This document shows positions 25,642 through 32,963 of a DNA stretch of 64,000 bases, piece after piece (the first letter of the stretch is position 1; each line of letters opens with the position of its first letter). The position numbers and the translations under genes are program-made. The stretch is from Verrucomicrobiota bacterium JB022. Lineage in GTDB: Bacteria; Verrucomicrobiota; Verrucomicrobiia; Opitutales; Oceanipulchritudinaceae. Where the stretch lies: the NCBI GenBank assembly GCA_030673845.1, contig JAUTCQ010000003.1, positions 124,001 through 188,000 on the forward strand, given 5' to 3'. Below the pieces are notes generated by a model that did not search any database, was not told the DNA's origin, and was given only the letters and a program-made list of their open reading frames with translations.

Positions 25642-26412
25642 CTAGCGGGTATGCTTGCGACGGCGGATCAGTGCGAGGGCACCGGCGCCGAGGCCGAGCA
25701 AGGCTGCGGTGGTGGTAGGCTCGGGCACGGCTACTGTGCCGAGGTCGCCAGCGGTGATGGGCTTGTTCAGCTCGCTCTCGATCGCGTAGGAGTCGACTTT
25801 CAGGTAGCCATTGCCGTTCTGGGGCATGCCGTAGGAGCTCCAAGGATAGGTGACGGTAAGGGAGAGCCAGCCATAGTTGTAGTTCCCGCTGTCCCCATCT
25901 TCGATGCGGAAACCGATATAGCCGCTTACGTAGCTGGTGGTGTTCCAGTTCGTAGTTCCGCTGTTGCCGCTGAAGTAGCTGGTGGTGGCGGAATTGAAAA
26001 GGCTGGCGGCTTCGATGGATGCGCCCTCCGCGAGATAAGCAGGTTGACTGCTGGAAGATGTGTACAAGAATTCCACATTTGCCCCGGTGGTAAAATAGCC
26101 CGAGTGGCTGTTGTTGGAGGGCATGTACATCGGTGTGCCGGGGCCGGGCATGCCCGGGTTCGGCATGTAGATGGTCGTGCTGGGGGTATAGGTCCAGCGA
26201 TGCTCCAGGCTGAAGAGGGTATTCAGCTCGCTGTCGCTCACCGTCAGGGTCGAGCCCACGCTTAGGCCGCTGCTGCTGTCCGTATCCTGGGCGAAAGAAT
26301 TGACCGGGAAAACGTTGATCGCAGCGTTGGCTTGGGCGACAAGCGCGAAGAGAGAAAAGCCGATGGCAGCGCCAAATGACAGAGAAAAACGTGATTGGGA
26401 TGAAGTGCTCAT
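25642..26412 (-). CDS. PEP-CTERM protein, copy A of a tandem pair
   Basis: 256 residues. Signal peptide (FGAAIGFSLFALVAQANA), then FPVNSFAQDTDSSSG, a Ser/Thr/Tyr-rich beta domain with YTPSTTIYMPNPGMPGPG and SGYIGFRIEDGDSGNYNYGWLSL, and the C-terminal VPEPTTTAALLG-helix-RRRKHTR exosortase signal. The internal GFRI...YNYGWL pattern is shared with many Verrucomicrobiota PEP-CTERM proteins of unknown role. Likely secreted and anchored or released after sorting. It shares most of its architecture and its upstream sequence with the gene at 26602. Confidence 0.88.
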   Translation of the reverse strand: MSTSSQSRFSLSFGAAIGFSLFALVAQANAAINVFPVNSFAQDTDSSSGLSVGSTLTVSDSELNTLFSLEHRWTYTPSTTIYMPNPGMPGPGTPMYMPSNNSHSGYFTTGANVEFLYTSSSSQPAYLAEGASIEAASLFNSATTSYFSGNSGTTNWNTTSYVSGYIGFRIEDGDSGNYNYGWLSLTVTYPWSSYGMPQNGNGYLKVDSYAIESELNKPITAGDLGTVAVPEPTTTAALLGLGAGALALIRRRKHTR

Positions 26413-26424
26413 GTTGAGCGTAGA

Positions 26425-26479
26425 GGTATAACCCCTTTTAAATTCGTCAATCGAATTCTCTAACTGGTTAACAGCCTAT
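26425..26479 (-). promoter_or_regulatory. Duplicated upstream block of PEP-CTERM copy A
   Basis: Read on the minus strand: a shared TTAGAGAATT-like stretch, TTGACG (26450 to 26445), 14 bases, GGGGTTATACC, then the ATG 12 bases later. The same order and spacing occur before copy B at 27321-27375. The -35/-10 resemblance is imperfect because the spacer is short, so a regulator site or a non-housekeeping sigma factor is possible. Confidence 0.45.
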
Positions 26480-26601
26480 GGTGTCACCGGCTCGCTAACT
26501 CTTTGCCCCCTCATCTCCTGCCCCTGTCGGAAACAGGGGAACTGTCGTTGGTCAAGAGAATGGGAGGCAGAAACAGCCCGAGGCGGCAAAACCGCTGGTG
26601 C

Positions 26602-27309
26602 CTAGCGGGCGCGCTTGCGGCGCAGGAACACGAAGGCACCGGCGCCGAGGCCGAGCAAGGCTGCGGTGGTGGTAGGCTCGGGCACGACTACCCCCATGTC
26701 GCCAGCGAGGATCGGCTTGTTCAGCTCGGTTTCGATCGCGTAGGAGTTGATCGTCACGTAGCCATTGCCGTCCAGGGCCGGGTCATATCTGGAGCCCGGG
26801 TAGGTGATTGAGATGGATATCCAACCGTAGTTGTAACCACCGCTTTCTACATCCGTGATCCGAAAACCCATGTAGCCGCTGGTGGAACTGGTGGTGTGCC
26901 AGGCATTATCCTCCATGTTGCCGGCGAAATAGGTGTCGTTCTTGGAATAGAAAGGGACACCTGTTCCGATGGACGCTCCCTCTTCGAGGAAAGTAGGTGC
27001 GCCATACTGGGATGAGGAGATAACTCGCACATTTTGGCCGGTGGTGAAATAGGCCGTGTGGCTGTTTTCGGAATCGCCGTAAATATACCGCCAGGTATGC
27101 CGCAGGCTGAAGAGCGTATTCGAGTCGAGGTCGCTTACCGTCTGGCTCGCGCCTGCACTATAGCTGCTACCGCTTAGCGTATCCTGCGCGACGGCATTCA
27201 CCGGGAAGACCTCGATCGCAGCATTGGCTTGGGCGACGAGCGCGAGGAAAGAAAAGCCGATGGCAGCGCCAAAAGACAGCGAAGAACGTGATTGAGAGAA
27301 GATACTCAT
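26602..27309 (-). CDS. PEP-CTERM protein, copy B of a tandem pair
   Basis: 235 residues, a close paralogue of the gene at 25642. The signal peptide (FGAAIGFSFLALVAQANA), the following FPVNAVAQDT, the FSLRHTWRY segment, SGYMGFRITDVESGGYNYGWISI and the C-terminal VPEPTTTAALLG-helix-RRKRAR all align with copy A. Copy A has an extra Pro/Met-rich insertion of about 20 residues (MPNPGMPGPG). Strong conservation of the signal peptide and tail with looser conservation in the middle suggests a recent duplication followed by change in the exposed part. Confidence 0.88.
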   Translation of the reverse strand: MSIFSQSRSSLSFGAAIGFSFLALVAQANAAIEVFPVNAVAQDTLSGSSYSAGASQTVSDLDSNTLFSLRHTWRYIYGDSENSHTAYFTTGQNVRVISSSQYGAPTFLEEGASIGTGVPFYSKNDTYFAGNMEDNAWHTTSSTSGYMGFRITDVESGGYNYGWISISITYPGSRYDPALDGNGYVTINSYAIETELNKPILAGDMGVVVPEPTTTAALLGLGAGAFVFLRRKRAR

Positions 27310-27320
27310 ACCAAGCGCAG

Positions 27321-27375
27321 GGTATAACCCCTGTGGTATTCGTCAATTAAATTCTCTAACTGTTTAACAGACTAT
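27321..27375 (-). promoter_or_regulatory. Duplicated upstream block of PEP-CTERM copy B
   Basis: Counterpart of 26425-26479. On the minus strand it has TTGACG (27346 to 27341), 14 bases and GGGGTTATACC, with the ATG 11 bases further. The symmetric CAGGG/CCCCTG around TATAA could also be an operator. Confidence 0.45.
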
Positions 27376-27394
27376 CGCCGCGCCGGATCGCTTA

Positions 27395-29941
27395 CTATTT
27401 GCCCACCAAGCCCTTTACTCCGCCGGAGATAAGCGAGCCCACATTAGTCAGAATAATGGGGAGCTGCAGCACGCCGGGGGCCGCGAGGTAGCGCGGCGTC
27501 CACTCCGGGTCGAACTTCTCCTTGTAGGCGCGCAGGCCCTGGAAGTGGTAAAAGTGCTCCCCGTGCTCGTAGAGCAGCGCACCCAAACGGTGCCACGTGG
27601 GGGCCAGCGCGTGCTTTTCCATCCCCGAGAGCGGGGCCATGCCGAGGCTGAACCAGCTGTAGCCCGCCTTGGCGCCCCAGAGCATCATCTGGATAAAGAG
27701 ATACTCCATCGTCTCCTTGGGCGCTTCTTCGCCGTAGCGCATCAGGTCGACCGACAGCTCGCCCCCCGCCGCACCGCGCCAGATATTGGCAAACGCCACC
27801 ACGCGGCCCTCCTTCTTCACCACGCCCAGCGGACAGTGGCTCAGGTAAGCCTCATCAAAGTAGCCGAGTGAAAAGCGCTTCTCCCGCGTCGCCCGCTTGG
27901 TCAGCCAGGCATCGGACACGGCCCGCAGCTCCGGTAACAAAGGCGGCACGTCGGCAGGCTCCACCCATTCAAAGACCGCCCCTTCGCGCTCCACCCGGCG
28001 GATCGTCTGGCGCAGGCCCTTGCGCGCGCCCCCCTCCAGTGAAAACGTCGTCAGCGGCACGCGGGCCTCTTCGCCCAGCTTGGTCAACGTCAGGCCTGCG
28101 TCCAGATACAGGTGCAGATGGCGCGGGCTGACTTCGTAAAACACCGACCACCCACCATGCTGGTCTGCCAGCTCGCGGAACGACCAGATGAGCGCCTCCT
28201 TCTCGGCATCGGGCCCCACCGGATCGCCCAAGGCCACCCAACTGCGCCCCTGGACGCCATACATGATAAAGCTCTTGCCCGACGGGCTCCGCAGCAGGGC
28301 CTTGTCGCCCAACAGCGCCAGGTGGGCCAACGCTTCGGGGCTGGCGGTGACGACCGGAGTAATTTCCTCGATGGTAGCCGCATCGGCAGGTGTCGTGCGG
28401 ATCGTACGCCCGCCGAGCAGGCGCCACAGCGCCAGGCCGCCCGCCACCGCCGCAATCGCGACCGAAGCTCGCAGGAAGCGCGGGGCATCGCCGCGGATCG
28501 CGAACTGCCACCACAGCTCGTCCCGGTATTGCACATGGCGGTAGGAGAAAAAGCCGAGCCAGATGGCCGCCGCCACCGCCAGCACGATCGCCGCCAGCCA
28601 GCCGGGAGAAAATGAAGCGTCGAACAGGGACGAGCGCCGCTGGAAGGCCTCCCGACAAGGCAGCATGAGGCCCAGCATCCCGAGCAGCACGAGCGCTTCT
28701 TCCCAATCGAAGCCCTTGAGCAGCGAAAAGAGTGCGCCGCCGGCCAGCAGGCACAGCGTCAAGACGTAGGCCGCATCCATGCGCCGTTGCAGGCCTCGCG
28801 CAAGGAAGAGCAGCAGCACGCCGATTACGCTGCCCATCAGGTGAGAAAGCTCCAGCACCGGCAGCGGCAGCACCGAGGTCAGCCACTCTACCCGGCTGCG
28901 CACCGAAGGTGTGGCACCCGACGCCAGCAGCACGAGCCCGGCGATAAAAGTCGTCGTGGCAAGAAAACGTGGGGCCACTCGAGGCAGCCAGCGCCCCGCA
29001 CCCGTCGCCAGCCCGCGCACCCGCTCCTTCTGCCGGTAGAGTTCAAAACCCGAGAGCAGCGCCACCGCGGTCAGCAACGGCAGCAAATAGTAGATGGCGC
29101 GAAAGGCGATCAACGCACCCAACACCGCCGGGGCATCCACCGCCTCCGGGCGGCCATACAGCACCACGGTCTCCAACACGCCCACGCCTCCCGGCACGTG
29201 ACTGATCAGACCGGCAGTCATGCCCAGCACATGCACGCCGATAAAGTCCGGGAACGACCAGCCGGCGGGCATCAGCACCCACGCGACCGACCCCGCCAGC
29301 ACGACGTCGAGGCTGCCCAGCGCGAGTTGTTGCAGCGCCGTCGGCCACGAAGGCAGGGGCAGTTGCCAACCCCGGATCTTCAAAGGCTCGCGGCGACTCG
29401 CGCAGAGGCCCACATAGGCGGCAGCAGACGCCAAAAAGAGCCCGCCGATGGCCTGTAAACTCCCGCCTGTCACCACCCAGTCGGGCGGGAGGTCGACCAT
29501 GCCGCTGATAAAGAGCCCGCCTGCCACCGCCATCAGGCCGAGCCAGAAGGTGACGCCCGAAAATGTGATCACACGCGCGATCTCGCCCGTGGTAAAGCCC
29601 CACGCACCATACATCCGTACCCGCACCGCCGTGCCGCTCACGATCGACAGCCCCAGGTTGTAGCTGAGCACAAAGGCGACAAACGACGTTGCCGCCGTCT
29701 TGGGGTAGCCCGGCGACCTGCCGACCTGCCGCAGCGCGAGCACGTCGTAGAGCGTCAAGACGAAGTAGCTTACCCCGGTCAACGCCAGCGCGATGAGCAG
29801 CTTGCCCGTGGGGATCGCCTTCAGGTTGGCCACCACCTCCCGGTAATGGTAATGCCGCAGCTCGTGCTGGAGCAGAAACAAAATCGCCACGCCCACCCCC
29901 AGGATCACCAGCGAGACCAACCACTTGCGCCAACGCTCCAT
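27395..29941 (-). CDS. mprF: Bifunctional lysylphosphatidylglycerol flippase/synthase MprF
   Basis: 848 residues, full length for MprF. The first half has many membrane helices and the flippase-type marks GTAVRVRMYGAWG and HVPGGVGVLETVVLY. The second half, from about residue 540, is the DUF2156/GNAT-like transferase: SFIMYGVQGRSWVALGDPVG, WSVFYEVSPRHLHLYLDAGLTLTKLGEEARV and FSLGYFDEAYLS. The enzyme transfers an amino acid from aminoacyl-tRNA to phosphatidylglycerol and flips the product, lowering the negative charge of the membrane and giving resistance to cationic peptides. Which amino acid is used (Lys or Ala) cannot be read here. Stands alone between the PEP-CTERM pair and a gene-poor region. 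Confidence 0.92.
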   Translation of the reverse strand: MERWRKWLVSLVILGVGVAILFLLQHELRHYHYREVVANLKAIPTGKLLIALALTGVSYFVLTLYDVLALRQVGRSPGYPKTAATSFVAFVLSYNLGLSIVSGTAVRVRMYGAWGFTTGEIARVITFSGVTFWLGLMAVAGGLFISGMVDLPPDWVVTGGSLQAIGGLFLASAAAYVGLCASRREPLKIRGWQLPLPSWPTALQQLALGSLDVVLAGSVAWVLMPAGWSFPDFIGVHVLGMTAGLISHVPGGVGVLETVVLYGRPEAVDAPAVLGALIAFRAIYYLLPLLTAVALLSGFELYRQKERVRGLATGAGRWLPRVAPRFLATTTFIAGLVLLASGATPSVRSRVEWLTSVLPLPVLELSHLMGSVIGVLLLFLARGLQRRMDAAYVLTLCLLAGGALFSLLKGFDWEEALVLLGMLGLMLPCREAFQRRSSLFDASFSPGWLAAIVLAVAAAIWLGFFSYRHVQYRDELWWQFAIRGDAPRFLRASVAIAAVAGGLALWRLLGGRTIRTTPADAATIEEITPVVTASPEALAHLALLGDKALLRSPSGKSFIMYGVQGRSWVALGDPVGPDAEKEALIWSFRELADQHGGWSVFYEVSPRHLHLYLDAGLTLTKLGEEARVPLTTFSLEGGARKGLRQTIRRVEREGAVFEWVEPADVPPLLPELRAVSDAWLTKRATREKRFSLGYFDEAYLSHCPLGVVKKEGRVVAFANIWRGAAGGELSVDLMRYGEEAPKETMEYLFIQMMLWGAKAGYSWFSLGMAPLSGMEKHALAPTWHRLGALLYEHGEHFYHFQGLRAYKEKFDPEWTPRYLAAPGVLQLPIILTNVGSLISGGVKGLVGK

Positions 29942-30511
29942 TGTGTAAGAGTTAATTCGACTTGAAGATGTGGCAAGGGCGAAGGCCGAAGCTTTTGCTG
30001 TCCAGAAAGTAAAAGATTGCGTCTGGTGTAGTTGCCCCCGTTTGGCCGACGGCTAGATTTGTAACGCTGAGTAGTTCCTGTTCCTAAGCGCGGTGGGTGG
30101 GCTGAGGGCATGAAAAGCTGCTGATCGCCGAGCGATACGGCCACTTTCTCGTCTTGAAGCCGGATAGGCGTAACGAGGGGCGCAGCGGCTGCTTAATAAT
30201 CCAGGCGACCAATCGGCACACGGTCGACGCCCCTTTCGTGGCCAAAGTAAAGCTGGATAGGAGGTGGCAGCGTATCAACCACGACTCCGTTTCTACCCAT
30301 TCTTCAACTCGTTCCTCAAGTGGATGGAAACCAGTAGCGGCTACAAGCTCGGCTCGAAACCGTTACGAGAATCGATCGCAATCGACGAATTTACCCCAGT
30401 CACGTCCGAGTCGTAGCTGGCTATTTTAGTCTGCCAATCCTCGAATCGGCTCAAAATCAACCCGAAATATGAGCCGATTGCGGGCGCTAATCGGCTCAGG
30501 TAGGGCCGGCG
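29942..30511. other. 570-base gene-poor region, less GC-rich
   Basis: Lies between mprF and accA, upstream of mprF and downstream of accA. Short frames on both strands lack recognisable features. One plus-strand frame around 30118-30240 reads like KLLIAERYGHFLVLKPDRRN, which faintly recalls the start of phage-type HNH proteins, but the rest does not fit. The right end holds the repeated 10-mer described separately. It probably contains the mprF promoter. Confidence 0.4.
30444..30498 (-). repeat. Three copies of a 10-mer able to form two competing hairpins after accA
   Basis: AATCGGCTCA at 30444-30453, its reverse complement at 30470-30479 and AATCGGCTCA again at 30489-30498. The right pair forms a 10-bp stem with a 9-base loop; the left pair forms a 10-bp stem with a 16-base loop. 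Both use the central copy, so only one can form at a time. Lies 14 bases after the accA stop; on the minus strand the first hairpin is followed by TATTTC, a poor T-run. Confidence 0.7.
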
Positions 30512-31504
30512 CTAGGCCTGGGCGGCGATTTGCTGGACCGCGCGCTCTTCGAATTCGCCCATCTGGCGATACTTCTGGTAGCGCTGCTCGAGCAAGGTCT
30601 CGGTGTCGAGGGCCATCAGCTCACCCAAATGCTGGGTGATGGCCTGGCGGACCTGCTGGGTGGCAAAGTCGATATCGCGGTGGGCGCCGCCGAGAGGCTC
30701 TTCAATCACCAGGTCGGCGATCTTTTGCTCCATCAGCTCGCGGGCGCCGAGGCGCAGGGCATTGGCGGCCGTCTCCGCAAATTCGCGGCTGCGCCAAAGG
30801 ATCGCGGCGCAACCTTCGGGCGGGATCACGGAGTAGTAGGCATGTTGCTGCACCAGCAGGCGGTCTACCACCGCGATGCCGAGCGCGCCGCCGGAGCCGC
30901 CTTCGCCGATGATCAGGCCGAGCAGCGGCGTCTTGAGGTGGGCCATCTCGCGCAGGTTGCGGGCAATGGCTTCGGACACGTGGCGCTCTTCGGAGCCGAC
31001 GCCTGCGTAGGCGGCCTTGGTGTCGATAAAGCAAATGACAGGCAACTTGAACTTTTCGGCCATCTGCATCAGGCGCAACGCCTTGCGGTAGCCCTCGGGG
31101 TGGGGCATGCCGAAGTTACGCTTGATGTTTTCCTTCACGTCGCGGCCCTTTTGCTGCGCGATGATCATCACCGGCTGCTCGCCAAACCACGCAGTGCCGC
31201 CGATCAGGGCCTGGTCGTCGCCAAAGGCACGGTCGCCATGCAACTCCTGAAAATCGCGGAAGATACGGTGGATATAGTCGAGCGCGAAGGGGCGCTTCGG
31301 GTGGCGGGCCAGCTGCACACGCTGCCAGGGCGTGAGATTCTGGTAGATATCCCGCTTCGTTTGCTCAATGCGTTGCTCGATCGCGACGACTTCCTTGGAA
31401 ACATCGAAGTGGTGTTCCTGTCCCGCGGTTTTCAGTTCATCGAGCCGACGCTTCAAATCGCGCAACGGCTTCTCAAACTCCAGAATGAATTCAGGCTGCT
31501 CCAT
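30512..31504 (-). CDS. accA: Acetyl-CoA carboxylase carboxyltransferase subunit alpha
   Basis: 330 residues. Partner of AccD in malonyl-CoA synthesis. Recognised by FEKPLRDLKRRLDEL at the N-terminus, HPKRPFALDYIHRIFRDFQELHGDRAFGDD, FGMPHPEGYRKALRLMQMAEKF, CFIDTKAAYAGVGSEERHVSEAIA and GEGGSGGALGIAVVDR, all standard AccA. accA and accD are 10 kb apart and on opposite strands. Here accA is the last of four minus-strand genes with short gaps (regulator, TPR, membrane protein, accA), which suggests operon control. Confidence 0.95.
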   Translation of the reverse strand: MEQPEFILEFEKPLRDLKRRLDELKTAGQEHHFDVSKEVVAIEQRIEQTKRDIYQNLTPWQRVQLARHPKRPFALDYIHRIFRDFQELHGDRAFGDDQALIGGTAWFGEQPVMIIAQQKGRDVKENIKRNFGMPHPEGYRKALRLMQMAEKFKLPVICFIDTKAAYAGVGSEERHVSEAIARNLREMAHLKTPLLGLIIGEGGSGGALGIAVVDRLLVQQHAYYSVIPPEGCAAILWRSREFAETAANALRLGARELMEQKIADLVIEEPLGGAHRDIDFATQQVRQAITQHLGELMALDTETLLEQRYQKYRQMGEFEERAVQQIAAQA

Positions 31505-31548
31505 GTGCTGCGTAAGGGGAGAACGCTAAACGCTCCACTCCCGCGCTG

Positions 31549-32490
31549 TCAACCGCTGTGGCGGGGTAGGGGCGATTGGCGAAACGCTTCGGTGGTGTGG
31601 GGCGTGCAGAAAAAGGGCAGGATCAACAGTCCGAAGAGGCCGTAGCTCCAGCTTCGGATGGTGTCGTAAAGTTGCACTTCAGGAGGCAACCCTTCCGAAT
31701 TAGCCAGATCCGCAAACGCCCACATCATCCAGATATAGCCGCCCGCTGCGCCGATCAAAAGCACTCTCGTTGCCCGCAGCGGCAGCAACCCCCCGCGAAG
31801 CAGGACGATTCCCCAGGCAGCTGGAAGACTGGCCGCAAGCACCGAAAGAGGTAAAAGCGGGGTTCGTGTTGGATTTGCCAGCGTCGTCAGTGCCTGTGTA
31901 GCAACCAAGATAAGCGTGCAGTAGAGGAAAGGAGCTGCCAACAAGGAGCGTGGTTCCGCGCCCAGCCAGGCGAATGCCCGGTCGAGGGTGGACAAGGGCA
32001 CCCATGGTCTGTCGGGCTTGAGAGGGCTTGAACTCGGACGACCGTTGCGCAAAAACGCTTGTGTGGCAGAGTTGCTATAAAAGAAGGTCAGTAGAAATGG
32101 CGGAGGCAGCAAGAGAGCTAAAACTATTGCCGCGCGACCGTTGAGAGCCACGTCTGCTCCTGGGGGGAGGAGGGATATTACCACCGGAAGGTCAGAAAGC
32201 GTCGCAATTGCCAGCGCCACTGCACAAACCAAATAGAACCACGCGAGATAACGGAGGTAGCTCAGCGTCATGAAGCTGCCCCGCATAATCAGGATTCCCA
32301 ACCCGAGATACAGCCCGACATGAAGAGCTGCCATGGGGGCTTGGCTGCCGCCTTCCGGCGCTAGCACGATGAAAGGTGCCCAGTCCGCCAATTCCCAAAT
32401 TCCATAAGCGGAGACGATGCTGCCAAGTGCAGTGCGCGGGTCTAGGCGCAGCGCCGTGATCAGCCGATCCATAAAGGAGGTAAGTATCAT
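31549..32490 (-). CDS. Multi-pass membrane protein of unknown function
   Basis: About 313 residues with roughly eight hydrophobic segments, for example VGLYLGLGILIM, FYLVCAVALAIATL, IVLALLLPPPFLLTFFY and VLLIGAAGGYIWMMWAFADL. There is no transporter or enzyme motif that I recognise. The ATG at 32490 is preferred over a TTG at 32508. It is 44 bases upstream of accA on the same strand and 57 bases after the TPR gene. Composition is slightly less GC-rich than its neighbours. A lipid- or envelope-linked role is suggested only by position. Confidence 0.75.
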   Translation of the reverse strand: MILTSFMDRLITALRLDPRTALGSIVSAYGIWELADWAPFIVLAPEGGSQAPMAALHVGLYLGLGILIMRGSFMTLSYLRYLAWFYLVCAVALAIATLSDLPVVISLLPPGADVALNGRAAIVLALLLPPPFLLTFFYSNSATQAFLRNGRPSSSPLKPDRPWVPLSTLDRAFAWLGAEPRSLLAAPFLYCTLILVATQALTTLANPTRTPLLPLSVLAASLPAAWGIVLLRGGLLPLRATRVLLIGAAGGYIWMMWAFADLANSEGLPPEVQLYDTIRSWSYGLFGLLILPFFCTPHTTEAFRQSPLPRHSG

Positions 32491-32547
32491 CGGATGGGCG
32501 TTGATCAACTAGCAGGCTCACCATTCAACGCTCCGGGGAACGCGCTT

Positions 32548-32895
32548 CTACTCATCGTCGTCGCGCTGACCGCTGAGTTCGGCTTTCCAGCCTTTGATGC
32601 GGGCTTGCGCGCCGTGGTGCTCGGCCTGCTGCTTGTCGCCGCGCTCCATATAAATGCGGGAGAGGGTGGTGTGGATGTGCGCCTGGTCGGGGTCGAGCTT
32701 CAGGGCTTCCTGGGCGGCGGCGAGAGCGTCGTCGAGCTGGCGCTGGTCGAAGTGGACCTCGGCCTTGGCCAGCCAGGCATCGAAGCACGCGGGGTCTTGC
32801 GCCAGGGCCTGCTCGATGAGCTGGAGGGCCTTGGCGTGGTCCCCCATCGTGAATTCGAAGGTTGCTTCGTCGACCAGTGCGCGCACGTCTGCCAT
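32548..32895 (-). CDS. Small TPR protein
   Basis: 115 residues from the ATG at 32895. Three tetratricopeptide units: FEFTMGDHAKALQLIEQALAQDP, AWLAKAEVHFDQRQLDDALAAAQEALKLDP and HTTLSRIYMERGDKQQAEHHGAQA, with an acidic tail. No signal peptide, so a cytoplasmic adaptor. A longer frame to 32958 is Pro-rich and unlikely. It begins 68 bases after the stop of the regulator at 32964 on the same strand, so it may bind that regulator or the membrane protein downstream. Confidence 0.83.
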   Translation of the reverse strand: MADVRALVDEATFEFTMGDHAKALQLIEQALAQDPACFDAWLAKAEVHFDQRQLDDALAAAQEALKLDPDQAHIHTTLSRIYMERGDKQQAEHHGAQARIKGWKAELSGQRDDDE

Positions 32896-32963
32896 GGGGG
32901 AGCACGCTGGGGAAGGCGGAGGCGGGGTGCAAGGCAAACTGTGCCCTGTGGCGCCCATCGGTG

